Below, in pieces: positions 30,662 through 39,841 of a stretch of 64,000 nucleotides of DNA. Made by a program: the position numbers and the translations under genes. Position 1 is the first letter of the stretch; each line of letters starts with the position of its first letter. Where the stretch lies: NCBI RefSeq assembly GCF_000213805.1, contig NC_015556.1, positions 2,929,001 through 2,993,000 on the forward strand. The letters are read 5' to 3'. The DNA is from Pseudomonas fulva 12-X. GTDB taxonomy: Bacteria; Pseudomonadota; Gammaproteobacteria; Pseudomonadales; Pseudomonadaceae. The notes below the pieces were generated by a model, which searched no databases, was not told the origin of the DNA, and saw only the letters and a list, made by a program, of their open reading frames with translations.

Positions 30662-30757
30662 ATGACTACATTCCTGATCGGCTCGGCAGTGGTACTCCTG
30701 ACTCTGTTCGTGATTGGCCTGTACTCCGGCGTCACCATCCTGCACGAGTTGGAATAA
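30662..30757 (+). CDS. 31-residue single-helix membrane peptide
   Basis: A short ORF starting at an ATG with an AAGG sequence upstream and encoding MTTFLIGSAVVLLTLFVIGL plus YSGVTILHELE. It is almost wholly one transmembrane helix with a short acidic C-terminal tail. It lies 110 bases after the DUF421 gene on the same strand and is followed by a strong terminator, which argues that the segment is transcribed. The tail resembles the juxtamembrane start of stomatin/slipin proteins, but nothing follows it, so I do not assign a family. It may also be non-coding. Confidence 0.45.
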   Translation: MTTFLIGSAVVLLTLFVIGLYSGVTILHELE

Positions 30758-30801
30758 CCGCATCGCCTGGAAGCAGGCCTGCTTCCAGTTGCCGAAAAAT
30801 G

Positions 30802-30832
30802 AAAAGCCCGACCAGCGATGGTCGGGCTTTTT
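30802..30832. terminator. Bidirectional intrinsic terminator
   Basis: A perfect 13-bp stem (30802-30814 with 30819-30831) with a GCGA tetraloop, A-rich on the left and T-rich on the right, sits between the converging 31-residue peptide gene and the lipoprotein gene ending at 30863. Confidence 0.88.
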
Positions 30833-30862
30833 CATGGGCGCTCGGGGCAAGTGCCCCGCGAT

Positions 30863-31198
30863 TTACTGGCCGAACGGCGCGGGTCGACCACTGCCGCTGC
30901 CCTTGTTCTGGCAATAGGCAGTAGGCTGCATCATGCCAAAGCTGGCGATGGTGGCCATGCCGCCACTGGCACCGCTGGAAACGGAGCAGTTGTAGTCGCC
31001 GGACGCGGTGCGCGCCACGTAGTAGGTCTGCATGGAGTCGTTGCGCACGTTACCAATGCTGCTCACCGGCTCGCCGAGGTTGATCTCGGCCAGGGACTTG
31101 AGCTTGTCTTCGGATGGTTTGACGTTGCTGCAGCCCGCGAGGCCAATAAGCAAGGCGCCGAGCAGCGCAAAAGAGGTGACAGGGGAACGCAGTTTCAT
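30863..31198 (-). CDS. Small lipoprotein, unknown function
   Basis: A 111-residue protein with a lipoprotein signal (MKLRSPVTSFALLGALLIGLAGC, lipobox LAGC) and a small mature domain rich in Ser/Gly at the C-terminus (YNCSVSSGASGGMATIASFG). Two further cysteines (in YNCSV and TAYCQNKG) may form a disulfide. No family recognised with confidence. Start at the ATG at 31198; the longer open frame upstream has no support. It converges on the membrane-peptide gene across a shared terminator. Confidence 0.75.
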   Translation of the reverse strand: MKLRSPVTSFALLGALLIGLAGCSNVKPSEDKLKSLAEINLGEPVSSIGNVRNDSMQTYYVARTASGDYNCSVSSGASGGMATIASFGMMQPTAYCQNKGSGSGRPAPFGQ

Positions 31199-31395
31199 GG
31201 TGTTCTTCCTTGGAATTGTAGTGATACTCCACAACGAACGGGTGCCTCGCCGCACATGCGCAAGGACTTGAAAACGTTGGAGATACCCAGGGACATAGCC
31301 CCGCATCAGAGGCACGTCTTTAGTACAGGCGTGCTAATGGCACTGTGAAACCGGCCGCCGCACCGCTGTGTTTCACCCCTTCCCTGTCACCACAT

Positions 31396-32739
31396 TCAAC
31401 TGTCCATCACCTTGTAATCCTCGGCCTTGAGTGGCTTCACTCCGCCGGCTCGGCTGATGCCGTACAGCACCACACCGACCAGCAACAGCGCGCCGGCACG
31501 CAGCCAGGTTTGCGCGCCCTGCTGGCTCATCAGCAGCAGGCACGAGGCCACGCCGAGCACCGGTACCCAGGTCGGCACGCGGAAATGATCCGCCGCGACC
31601 TTGTCCCGACGCAGCACCAGCACCGCCAGGTTGGTGCTGATGAACACGAACAGCAATAACAGCACCACGGTCTGCGCCAGGGTGGCCAGGGAGCCGGTCA
31701 GCGTCAGCACGATGGCCACCAGCGTGGTCGCCACGATGGCTGCCGCCGGCGTACGCCGCTCGGCCAGCACACCACCCAGCACGCTCGGCAGCAGCCGCTG
31801 ATGGGCCATGCCATAAGCCAGCCGGCTGGCCATGATCATCGTCAGCAAGGCACCGTTGGCCACGGCGATCAACGCGATAAAGGCGAACAGCTGCGCCGGG
31901 ATGCCCAGGCCCGAGGCCTTCACCACCTCCAGCAGCGGCGCCGTGGAATGGGCCAACTGTTCCACGGGCATCACCACCGCCGCACCGATGGCCACCGCCA
32001 TATAAATCGCCCCGGCAATCAGCAAGGCACCAAACAGCGCCCGTGGGTAGGTCTTGCGCACATCACGAATCTCCTCGGCCAGGTTGGCCGAGGTCTCGAA
32101 ACCCACGAAGGAATAGAACGCCAGCAGCGCCGCACCGAGCACCGCATAGGCCGGGTTGACCCCCGCCTTGAACTCTACCACCCGGCTAAAATCCCCCTCG
32201 CCGCCGCGCAGGAACCACGCCGCAGCGACTATCACCAGCAGCAGCCCGGACAGCTCGATGGCGGTCATCACCAGGTTGGCCGACAGCGACTCCTTGATGC
32301 CCCGCGCGTTTAGCAGACCGATCACCACCAGAAAAACCAGCGCCGCCACATGGGCGGGAATGTCGACGAACGCCGCCAGGTAATCCCCGGCAAACGCCAG
32401 GGACAGCCCCGCCGCGCTGGTCACCGCCGCCGCCAGCATGCAAAAGCCCACCAGAAACGACACCAACGGCGACTTGTACGCCCTGGCCGCAAACACCGCC
32501 GAGGCCCCGGCATGGGGGTACTTGGTAACCAGCTCGGCGTACGAGCCCGCCGTGAGCAACGCAAAGCCCAGCGCCACCAGCAACGCCACCCAGACCGCCC
32601 CACCCACCTCGCCAGCGATCACCCCCGCCAGCGCATACACCCCGGCGCCCAGCACATCGCCGAGAATGAACAGCGTCAGCATCGAGCCGGTGATGGCGCG
32701 CTTCAATGTGGGAGCGGATTGAGTCTTAGGATCGGGCAT
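31396..32739 (-). CDS. APC superfamily amino-acid permease
   Basis: A 447-residue polytopic transporter with about 12 hydrophobic helices. The APC-family start is LKRAITGSMLTLFILGDVLGAGVYALAGVIAG at residues 12-43, containing the unwound GAGV motif of helix 1. The conserved FYSFVGFETSANLAEEIRDVRKTYPRAL of helix 6 and loop 6-7 is also clear. Substrate not predictable; the pattern fits the cationic/neutral amino-acid branch. Start at the ATG at 32739. It is a single-gene unit as far as can be seen. Confidence 0.88.
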   Translation of the reverse strand: MPDPKTQSAPTLKRAITGSMLTLFILGDVLGAGVYALAGVIAGEVGGAVWVALLVALGFALLTAGSYAELVTKYPHAGASAVFAARAYKSPLVSFLVGFCMLAAAVTSAAGLSLAFAGDYLAAFVDIPAHVAALVFLVVIGLLNARGIKESLSANLVMTAIELSGLLLVIVAAAWFLRGGEGDFSRVVEFKAGVNPAYAVLGAALLAFYSFVGFETSANLAEEIRDVRKTYPRALFGALLIAGAIYMAVAIGAAVVMPVEQLAHSTAPLLEVVKASGLGIPAQLFAFIALIAVANGALLTMIMASRLAYGMAHQRLLPSVLGGVLAERRTPAAAIVATTLVAIVLTLTGSLATLAQTVVLLLLFVFISTNLAVLVLRRDKVAADHFRVPTWVPVLGVASCLLLMSQQGAQTWLRAGALLLVGVVLYGISRAGGVKPLKAEDYKVMDS

Positions 32740-32849
32740 CGTCACGTCCTGTTTGTCTGTGCAACTACAGCCAAAGCAAGATGCAGCCTGCCTTGCTGGC
32801 CACGAGTCGCAGCAAGGCAGAACCACGATTAGAGGGAAATCAGTGGAAT

Positions 32850-32887
32850 TGTGGGAGCGGGCGGGGACGCCTAGTCCATGCCCGCGA
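32850..32887. repeat. REP-like element with GGGGACGCCTAG insert
   Basis: TGTGGGAGCGGG, then GCGGGGACGCCTAGTCCATGCCCGCGA. It shares the first arm with the other GTGGGAGCGGG elements. It also carries the segment GGGGACGCCTAG found otherwise only in the element at 42456-42523. Confidence 0.7.
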
Positions 32888-32964
32888 AAAATCGCCAGCA
32901 CACCCCACACTCAAAGAAGGCATCACCAAAGCAACGCAGCTAAATCAGCACCGAGGAAAGATGA

Positions 32965-33207
32965 TTAGCGCTCATCCGTCCGCGCCGTACCATTCTCACG
33001 CTCTTTCAACGCATCCTGATCCGAACCCGGATTGCCCGCCGGCGGCGTCCAGTCCACACGATTCTTTTTGGCCTCGGCCTCGTTACTGCCCTGCTTGGGC
33101 TCCGACTTGGCCTTCTCCAACCCCGAGCCATGCCCTGCCCCGGTATCCACTTCTTTATCGTTTGAGGACTCGAAGGCGGACTCTGATTCGCTATGTTCGA
33201 CTACCAT
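32965..33207 (-). CDS. Small acidic, probably disordered protein
   Basis: An 80-residue hydrophilic protein rich in Glu, Ser, Lys and Gly, with no hydrophobic core (for example SESESAFESSNDKEVD and KSEPKQGSNEAEAKKNR). It is supported by a GGGAG ribosome site 7 bases before the ATG at 33207 and by biased composition. It is probably natively unfolded; such small proteins are common, usually unannotated, stress-related genes in Pseudomonas, but no family can be named. It opens toward the AT-richer region on its right. Confidence 0.6.
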   Translation of the reverse strand: MVVEHSESESAFESSNDKEVDTGAGHGSGLEKAKSEPKQGSNEAEAKKNRVDWTPPAGNPGSDQDALKERENGTARTDER

Positions 33208-33483
33208 GACCACACTCCCGTAACGACGCAGGACATCTGCGCATACAGGTCTGAGAAGCGGCAGATAGAAGGAGTGCGATGGTTGCGACGGGCGGTGCAA
33301 CCCACTGTCTATGCGAGCAACTAATAGGTATCCCCTCAGGCAAGGGCAAGCTCATGGAGCTCACCAAGGCGGAGATGATGAGCCAGACCGAAAGTTAGAG
33401 CTGCTAAGAAAAAAGAGCACGCAGCAATGCGATAAAAACCTGCTCCATCTCTACAACCGCAGCTTCATCCCAATAGAGCTGGG

Positions 33484-33744
33484 CTACTTTCTAAAAGCCC
33501 AACTCAACACCCGAAAACACAGGCAAAAGAGCAAATATCCGAGGAGAAGCACTAGAGTGCCAAGAAACATCATCACTGCCAGCGCTTGCATATCTTTCGA
33601 AAACTGAGCTGCGGGAATGTAACAGTCCGTACTAAATCCGAGACAGCCAAAGCTGATTGCGCGGAGGCCGAATGCAAAATACACACAGAACGCTGCGGCC
33701 AGAGCGATAAGGAAGCCGCCTACCACGAGCAGTTTTTGCTTCAC
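33484..33744 (-). CDS. Small two-helix membrane protein in AT-rich island scar
   Basis: An 86-residue protein with two hydrophobic helices (LLVVGGFLIALAAAFCVYFAF and LAVMMFLGTLVLLLGYLLFCLCF) joined by a Cys-containing loop (GCLGFSTDCYIP). The start is a GTG at 33744 with AAGGG about 7-8 bases upstream. Base composition is clearly lower in GC than the neighbourhood, and the gene lies between the window's core genes and an HsdM fragment beside a tRNA, so it is probably acquired DNA. Function unknown; small membrane proteins are common in defence islands, but that is only a thought. Confidence 0.55.
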   Translation of the reverse strand: MKQKLLVVGGFLIALAAAFCVYFAFGLRAISFGCLGFSTDCYIPAAQFSKDMQALAVMMFLGTLVLLLGYLLFCLCFRVLSWAFRK

Positions 33745-33756
33745 CTACATTCCCTT

Positions 33757-33981
33757 CTAGATGAGGAGGCGCGCTGGGAAAAAGTGCGCCACACTAGCAA
33801 GAACATCGGCGAAGCGATCCAGAATGCCCTGCGCCTGATCGAGACCCACAACGAACGCCTGCACGGCGTATTCGGCGACGCTCAATGGACCAACAAGGAG
33901 CGCCTCAGATGCGTCGATTGGCCCAGTGATGATATGCGCAGCATGCCAGAGATGGGCTTCAAGATCTTTAAGCTGAATTAA
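33757..33981 (+). pseudogene. Fragment of a type I restriction methylase (HsdM)
   Basis: About 50 codons (33757-33906) read EARWEKVRHTSKNIGEAIQN and continue to HGVFGDAQWTNKERL. This corresponds to the region of type I N6-adenine methylases between the N-terminal helical domain and the methyltransferase core. The expected continuation after NKERL (a leucine-rich segment, then the SAM-binding domain) is missing; unrelated codons follow to a stop at 33981. Nothing HsdM-like precedes it, and no hsdS or hsdR is nearby. It is therefore a deletion remnant next to tRNA-Pro, in AT-richer DNA. Confidence 0.65.
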
Positions 33982-34231
33982 AGTCATTTTTACTCAAAAA
34001 TGGGGCACGTGAAGCACCCAGTCCAAATACGCGTGAGCCTGCGCTGCTCAGCCGAGCCAGCCAGCGTGAGAAAAAATACAGTTTACTGAAGCGGCAGGCA
34101 GTGCTGTTGGCAAAATTTGAATCTCCTCGCCCCTCATTCAGGTAAGCGCCTAGCGCCCCAGGCAAGCTCAGAAACCAAAGTTGGGACAAAAAGTGGGGCA
34201 AATTTCATAATCGCCAAAACCACTCGCCCAT
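33982..34231. other. AT-richer gap at the 3' side of tRNA-Pro, no gene seen
   Basis: This 250-base stretch continues the low-GC scar. Short related strings AAAAATGGGGCA (34005 region) and AAAAAGTGGGGCA (34188 region) flank it at about 190 bases spacing, which might be leftover borders. No intact integrase is present and I could not find a duplicated tRNA 3' end. Confidence 0.4.
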
Positions 34232-34267
34232 AAAAAAATCCAGCCACCGCTAAGTGGCTGGATTTTC
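34232..34267 (-). terminator. Terminator of tRNA-Pro
   Basis: A 13-bp stem (34235-34247 with 34254-34266) and, on the minus strand, a run of T from the A tract at 34232-34238. It starts 11 bases after the tRNA 3' end. Confidence 0.9.
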
Positions 34268-34277
34268 TAGGGTATTT

Positions 34278-34354
34278 TGGTCGGGACGGAGTGATTCGAA
34301 CACTCGACCCCTTGCACCCCATGCAAGTGCGCTACCGGGCTGCGCTACGCCCCG
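34278..34354 (-). tRNA. tRNA-Pro (anticodon GGG)
   Basis: A 77-base tRNA with encoded CCA. On the minus strand it begins CGGGGCGTAGCGCAG (acceptor stem pairing with CGTCCCG), has anticodon stem CTTGC/GCAAG with loop ATGGGGT giving anticodon GGG, a T-loop GTTCGAATC, and ends ACCA. In P. aeruginosa a tRNA-Pro lies at the same place beside the MerR-like gene and ihfA. Confidence 0.97.
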
Positions 34355-34442
34355 ACGGGTGTTGCTGGTGCCTTCGGGATTAGCCGAAAGCGGGAGAGAC
34401 TATAAACTAAGCGTCTGAATTGTGGAAGGTTTTTCTACAAAT

Positions 34443-34799
34443 TCATTTGCGCAGAACGTGGAGTACATCCTCCAGCTCGGCGATCATCTGCTTGATGAGT
34501 TGCTTGTACTGGGTGGTGTCGTCCTTGGCTTCTTCGCCGGTGAGGCGCAGGCGTGCGCCACCTATGGTGAAGCCCTGATCGTACAGCAGGGCGCGGATCT
34601 GGCGGATCATCAGCACGTCCTGGCGCTGGTAATACCGGCGGTTGCCGCGACGCTTGACCGGGTTGAGCTGTGGAAACTCCTGCTCCCAGTAACGAAGCAC
34701 GTGCGGTTTGACCGCACAGAGTTCACTGACCTCGCCGATGGTGAAGTACCGCTTGCCGGGTATGACAGGCAGTTCGTCGTTATGACTTGGTTCCAGCAT
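34443..34799 (-). CDS. MerR family transcriptional regulator
   Basis: A 118-residue regulator with the MerR winged helix at the N-terminus ([27 protein letters not shown], then [19 protein letters not shown]) and a short coiled-coil tail ([28 protein letters not shown]). No effector-binding domain or metal-binding cysteine follows, so it belongs to the short MerR type. The gene is conserved downstream of ihfA in Pseudomonas (PA2737-like). The ATG at 34799 is chosen over the TTG three codons upstream because AGGG is well spaced from it; it overlaps ihfA by 20 bases. Target unknown. Confidence 0.88.
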   Translation of the reverse strand: MLEPSHNDELPVIPGKRYFTIGEVSELCAVKPHVLRYWEQEFPQLNPVKRRGNRRYYQRQDVLMIRQIRALLYDQGFTIGGARLRLTGEEAKDDTTQYKQLIKQMIAELEDVLHVLRK

Positions 34800-35082
34800 A
34801 GGCTTCAACCCTGGCTTTGAGCTTCTGGCCGGGGCGGAAGGTCACGACACGGCGGGCCGTGATCGGGATCTCCTCCCCTGTTTTTGGATTACGACCGGGG
34901 CGCTGACGCTTATCGCGCAGATCGAAGTTACCGAAGCCTGAGAGCTTCACCTGTTCATTGAGTTCCAGTGCCTGGCGGATTTCTTCGAAGAAGAGCTCCA
35001 CCAGTTCCTTGGCTTCTCGTTTGTTCAGGCCCAGCTCATCGTACAGACGTTCGGCCATCTCAGCTTTCGTCAGTGCCCCCAT
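34780..35082 (-). CDS. ihfA: Integration host factor subunit alpha
   Basis: A 100-residue DNA-bending HU/IHF-family protein. The family signature is visible: [80 protein letters not shown] with the beta-arm Pro, and the C-terminal helix. It pairs with IhfB (elsewhere). It lies 3 bases after pheT, as usual in gammaproteobacteria, so it is transcribed from the pheST unit and possibly an internal promoter. Confidence 0.97.
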   Translation of the reverse strand: MGALTKAEMAERLYDELGLNKREAKELVELFFEEIRQALELNEQVKLSGFGNFDLRDKRQRPGRNPKTGEEIPITARRVVTFRPGQKLKARVEAYAGTKS

Positions 35083-35085
35083 ACG

Positions 35086-37461
35086 CTAGTTCCTTAACGT
35101 GGCGTTGAACCTTTGTTCCAGGGAGGTGAGGATGTTTTGCGTGGCGGTGCTCACCTCATCGTCATTTAGAGTGCGCGATGGATGTTGCCAGGTCAAGCCG
35201 ACCGCCAAGCTTTTTCTAAGCGGATCAATACCTTTACCCTGATAAACATCAAACAACCTGAGGTCGGTGAGCCACTCGCCGGCCTGCTCGCGAATGTCGG
35301 CCAGCAGGTTCTGGGCCGGCACGTCACGGTCGACCAGCAATGCCAGGTCGCGACGCACTTCGGGGAAGCGCGACAGTTCCTTGAACGCCGGCATGCGGCC
35401 TGCGGTGATTTCGCCCAGCAGCAGCTCGAACAGGAACAGCGGCTGATCCAGGCCGAGGGTCTTGGCCAGCTCCGGGTGGATGGCACCCAGGTAACCAACC
35501 AGGCGACCGTCACGCTCGATGCGGGCGGTCTGGCCCGGGTGCAGGGCACTGTGCTCGCCCGGCACGAAAGCGAAGCTGGTGGCATCGCCTGCAGCGGCCA
35601 ACAGGGCTTCCACGTCGGCCTTGGCGTCGAAGAAGTCGACGCTGTCACGGCCATGGGCCCAGCTTTCCGGCAGGCGGCTACCGGTGATCACGCCGGCGAG
35701 CATTGGCTCCTGCTTGAGCTCATCCAGCTGCCCGACGAAGCGCAGGCCGCTTTCGAACAGGCGCACGCGCGACTGCTGGCGGTTGAGGTTGTGCTCCACC
35801 GCCTTGACCAGGCCCGGCCACAGCGAAGCGCGCATGGCGGCCATGTCGGCGGAGATCGGGTTGGCCAGGGTCAGCGGCTTGACGCCCGGGCTGAACAGCT
35901 CGAACAGCTTGGGATCGATGAAGCTGTAGGTGATCGCTTCCTGGTAACCACGGGCCACCAGCAGACGACGCAACACCGGCAGGTCAGCGACGGCTTCGGC
36001 CTTGGTCTGCGGCGCCAGGCGCGCTTGCGGGTAACGCACCGGCAGGCGGTTGTAGCCGTACAGGCGGGCCAGTTCTTCGATCAGGTCGACTTCCAGGCTG
36101 ATGTCGAAGCGGTGGCTCGGCACCTTGACCTGCCACTGCCCTGCTCCACCTTCGACGCTCAGGCCAAGGGCGCCCAGTAGTTTGACGATCAGCTCGTCGT
36201 CGAGCTTGAGGCCGAGCATCTGCTCGACACGCTCGGCACGCAGGCTGATCGGCGTGACGTTCGGCAGTTGTGCCGGGTCGACCACTTCGATGATCGGGCC
36301 AGCTTCGCCGCCAACGATCTCCAGCAGCAGCGCGGTGGCGCGCTCCATGGCTTCGCGGGCCAATTGCGAATCCACGCCACGCTCGAAGCGGTGCGAGGAG
36401 TCGGTGTGCAGGCCATAGGAACGGGCCTTGCCGGCCACGGCGATGGTGTCGAAAAAGGCGCTTTCCAGGAACAGATCACGGGTGGTGGCGCTGACGCCGC
36501 TGTGCTCGCCACCCATAACGCCGGCGATGGCCAGGGCGCGCTGGTGGTCGGCGATCACCAGGGTGTCGGCACGCAGGGTGACTTCCTGGCCGTCGAGCAG
36601 CACCAGCTTCTCGCCCTCTTCTGCCATGCGCACGCGAATACCGCCCTGGATCACGTCCAGGTCGAAGGCATGCATCGGCTGGCCGAGTTCGAGCATCACG
36701 TAGTTGGTGACGTCGACGGCGGCATCGATGCTGCGCACGTCAGCGCGGCGCAGGCGCTCGACCATCCAGCGCGGGCTCGGCTTGGACAGGTCGACATTGC
36801 GCACCACGCGGCCCAGGTAACGCGGGCAGGCCTGCGGGGCCAGCACGTCGACCGGGCGCACTTCATCGTGGGCCGGGGCGACCGCAGCGATTTGCGGGCG
36901 GGTGACCGGCGCGTCGTACAGCGCACCGACTTCACGGGCGAGGCCCGCCAGGGACAGGCAGTCGCCGCGGTTGGGGGTCAGGTCGACTTCGATGCTGACG
37001 TCGTTGAGCTCGAAGTACTCGCGGATGTCCTGGCCAACCGGCGCGTCGGCCGGCAGTTCCAGCAGACCTTCGTTGTCTTCGCTGATCTGCAGCTCGGAAG
37101 CTGAGCAGAGCATGCCGTTGGACTCGACGCCGCGCAGCTTGGCCTTCTTGATCTTGAAGTCGCCGGGCAGTTCGGCGCCGATGGTAGCGAACGGGATCTT
37201 CAGGCCGGGGCGCACGTTGGGCGCGCCACACACCACCTGGAAGGTTTCGCTGCCGTTGCTGACCTGGCAAACGCGCAGTTTGTCGGCATCGGGGTGCTGC
37301 TCGGTGCTCAGCACCTCACCGACGATCACGCCGCTGAAGGCACCAGCCACTGGGCTGACGCTGTCGACTTCCAGGCCGGCCATGGACAGGCGCGCGACCA
37401 GTTCGTCACGGCTTGCCTGGGGGCTCACCCAGCTGCGCAGCCACTGTTCACTGAATTTCAT
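35086..37461 (-). CDS. pheT: Phenylalanine-tRNA ligase beta subunit
   Basis: The 791-residue editing and tRNA-binding subunit of the alpha2-beta2 enzyme. Domains in order: N-terminal KFSEQWLRSWVSPQ, the tRNA-binding OB domain (about 40-150), B3/B4 editing core (HTDSSHRFERGVD), B5 (DNA-binding-like) and the C-terminal anticodon-recognition ferredoxin-like domain (FPEVRRDLALLVDRDVPAQNLL). Full length. A 45-base gap separates it from pheS. Confidence 0.97.
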   Translation of the reverse strand: MKFSEQWLRSWVSPQASRDELVARLSMAGLEVDSVSPVAGAFSGVIVGEVLSTEQHPDADKLRVCQVSNGSETFQVVCGAPNVRPGLKIPFATIGAELPGDFKIKKAKLRGVESNGMLCSASELQISEDNEGLLELPADAPVGQDIREYFELNDVSIEVDLTPNRGDCLSLAGLAREVGALYDAPVTRPQIAAVAPAHDEVRPVDVLAPQACPRYLGRVVRNVDLSKPSPRWMVERLRRADVRSIDAAVDVTNYVMLELGQPMHAFDLDVIQGGIRVRMAEEGEKLVLLDGQEVTLRADTLVIADHQRALAIAGVMGGEHSGVSATTRDLFLESAFFDTIAVAGKARSYGLHTDSSHRFERGVDSQLAREAMERATALLLEIVGGEAGPIIEVVDPAQLPNVTPISLRAERVEQMLGLKLDDELIVKLLGALGLSVEGGAGQWQVKVPSHRFDISLEVDLIEELARLYGYNRLPVRYPQARLAPQTKAEAVADLPVLRRLLVARGYQEAITYSFIDPKLFELFSPGVKPLTLANPISADMAAMRASLWPGLVKAVEHNLNRQQSRVRLFESGLRFVGQLDELKQEPMLAGVITGSRLPESWAHGRDSVDFFDAKADVEALLAAAGDATSFAFVPGEHSALHPGQTARIERDGRLVGYLGAIHPELAKTLGLDQPLFLFELLLGEITAGRMPAFKELSRFPEVRRDLALLVDRDVPAQNLLADIREQAGEWLTDLRLFDVYQGKGIDPLRKSLAVGLTWQHPSRTLNDDEVSTATQNILTSLEQRFNATLRN

Positions 37462-37506
37462 GTTGTCTGTTCTCCTGATCGAATTCGATTACGAAACTGC
37501 TGGGGG

Positions 37507-38523
<1,017 letters not shown>

Positions 38524-38536
38524 TTACAGACTCCAG

Positions 38537-38569
38537 ATACGAAACAGGGGAAGAGCTTGAAGGCTCTTC
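38537..38569 (-). promoter_or_regulatory. Stable hairpin in the pheS leader
   Basis: A perfect 13-bp stem (ACAGGGGAAGAGC with GCTCTTCCCCTGT, six-base loop) lies 13 bases before the pheS ATG on the minus strand. Only a short T tract follows it, so it is a weak intrinsic terminator at best; it could be an attenuator, an RNA processing site or a stability element between rplT and pheST. No phenylalanine-rich leader peptide is visible, unlike in E. coli. Confidence 0.55.
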
Positions 38570-38652
38570 CCCTGTCGATGACGTTTAGAGTCGACCTGCG
38601 GGTTACGCCTGTCGCCTCTACTGCACCGGGAAACCCGGTGATTGTCGGGGAC

Positions 38653-39009
38653 TTAAGCCAGTACGGCTTTCGCTTTCTCGACAATCGCAGCAAACGCCGC
38701 TTTTTCGTTCACTGCCAGATCAGCCAGAACTTTGCGGTCGATTTCGATCGACGCTTTTTTCAGGCCAGCGATCAGACGGCTGTAGGACAGACCGTTGATG
38801 CGAGCACCAGCGTTGATACGAGCGATCCACAGAGCGCGGAACTGACGCTTCTTCTGGCGACGGTCACGGTAGGCGTATTGACCCGCCTTGATGACAGCCT
38901 GCTTGGCAACACGGAACACACGCGAACGAGCGCCGTAGTAGCCTTTAGCCAGTTTCAGGATTTTTTTGTGACGAGCACGAGCGATAACGCCACGCTTAAC
39001 ACGAGCCAT
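38653..39009 (-). CDS. rplT: Ribosomal protein L20
   Basis: A 118-residue, very basic 50S protein ([20 protein letters not shown] start, [27 protein letters not shown] conserved core). In E. coli L20 also represses its own operon by binding the rpmI leader; the same layout infC-rpmI-rplT is present here. Confidence 0.98.
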   Translation of the reverse strand: MARVKRGVIARARHKKILKLAKGYYGARSRVFRVAKQAVIKAGQYAYRDRRQKKRQFRALWIARINAGARINGLSYSRLIAGLKKASIEIDRKVLADLAVNEKAAFAAIVEKAKAVLA

Positions 39010-39036
39010 GAGTAATTTCCTCTATCTTGACCGAGA

Positions 39037-39231
39037 TTAACGAACGCGCAGCATGCGCTCGACTTTTGCCTTGTCCGACGGATGCATCAGTTCGCTACCG
39101 CGAAGTTGACGCTTACGCTTGGTGGACATCTTGGTCAGGATGTGGCTCTTGAAAGCATGCTTGTGCTTGAAGCCCGCAGCCGTTTTGAGAAAGCGCTTGG
39201 CAGCGCCGCTCTTGGTTTTCATCTTTGGCAT
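39037..39231 (-). CDS. rpmI: Ribosomal protein L35
   Basis: A 64-residue basic protein ([20 protein letters not shown] start, [25 protein letters not shown] end). Between infC and rplT, with 27 bases to rplT. L20-mediated control of this gene is known in E. coli; I could not trace the pseudoknot by eye. Confidence 0.98.
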   Translation of the reverse strand: MPKMKTKSGAAKRFLKTAAGFKHKHAFKSHILTKMSTKRKRQLRGSELMHPSDKAKVERMLRVR

Positions 39232-39290
39232 GTTCGTAACTCCGCATTCAGTTGATATAGATAACCATAAGGCCTGCCGTGCCCTGGAGG

Positions 39291-39836
39291 TTATTTCTTG
39301 CGTTTGGGAGCGATGACCATCATTAGCTGGCGTCCTTCCATCTTAGGATGCTGTTCGACGGTACCGTGTTCGGCGAGGTCGGTTTCGACCCGCTTCAACA
39401 GTTCCATACCCAGCTCCTGGTGGGCCATCTCACGACCACGAAATCTCAGAGAGATCTTGGCCTTGTCCCCTTCCATCAGGAAACGTACCAGGTTGCGTAG
39501 TTTTACCTGGTAATCCCCTTCTTCCGTCCCTGGACGAAACTTGATTTCCTTGATCTGCTGCTGGTGCTGGTTCTTCTTGGCCGCGGCAGCCTGCTTCTTC
39601 TTCTCGAAGAGGTGCTTGCCGTAGTCCATGATCCTGCACACAGGCGGCTGGGCGTCGGCAGAGATTTCTACCAGGTCCAGCTTGGCCTCTTCAGCGATCC
39701 TAAGCGCTTCATCAATAGAGACGATGCCAATTTGCTCACCGTCAGCGCCAATTAACCGAACCTCGCGTGCCGAGATATTCTCGTTGATCGGAGCCTTCGG
39801 GGCGCCTCGTTTATCTTGTCTCATATCACGCTTAAT
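39291..39836 (-). CDS. infC: Translation initiation factor IF-3 (probable AUU start)
   Basis: IF-3 with both domains: the N-terminal [25 protein letters not shown], the KKK-rich linker ([16 protein letters not shown]), and the C-terminal [25 protein letters not shown] and [18 protein letters not shown]. The in-frame ATG at 39824 has no ribosome site at the right distance. The ATT at 39834-39836 lies exactly 8 bases after GGAG (39845-39848) and adds IKRD, giving 181 residues. A non-AUG start is the basis of IF-3 autoregulation in E. coli. It follows the thrS stop by a few bases. Confidence 0.93.
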   Translation of the reverse strand: MKRDMRQDKRGAPKAPINENISAREVRLIGADGEQIGIVSIDEALRIAEEAKLDLVEISADAQPPVCRIMDYGKHLFEKKKQAAAAKKNQHQQQIKEIKFRPGTEEGDYQVKLRNLVRFLMEGDKAKISLRFRGREMAHQELGMELLKRVETDLAEHGTVEQHPKMEGRQLMMVIAPKRKK

Positions 39837-39841
39837 AATGA

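Noticed and set aside
34134..34322. Integrase-like short frame at the tRNA-Pro edge
   Set aside because: No tyrosine-recombinase catalytic residues and no convincing family pattern; the frame also overlaps the tRNA.
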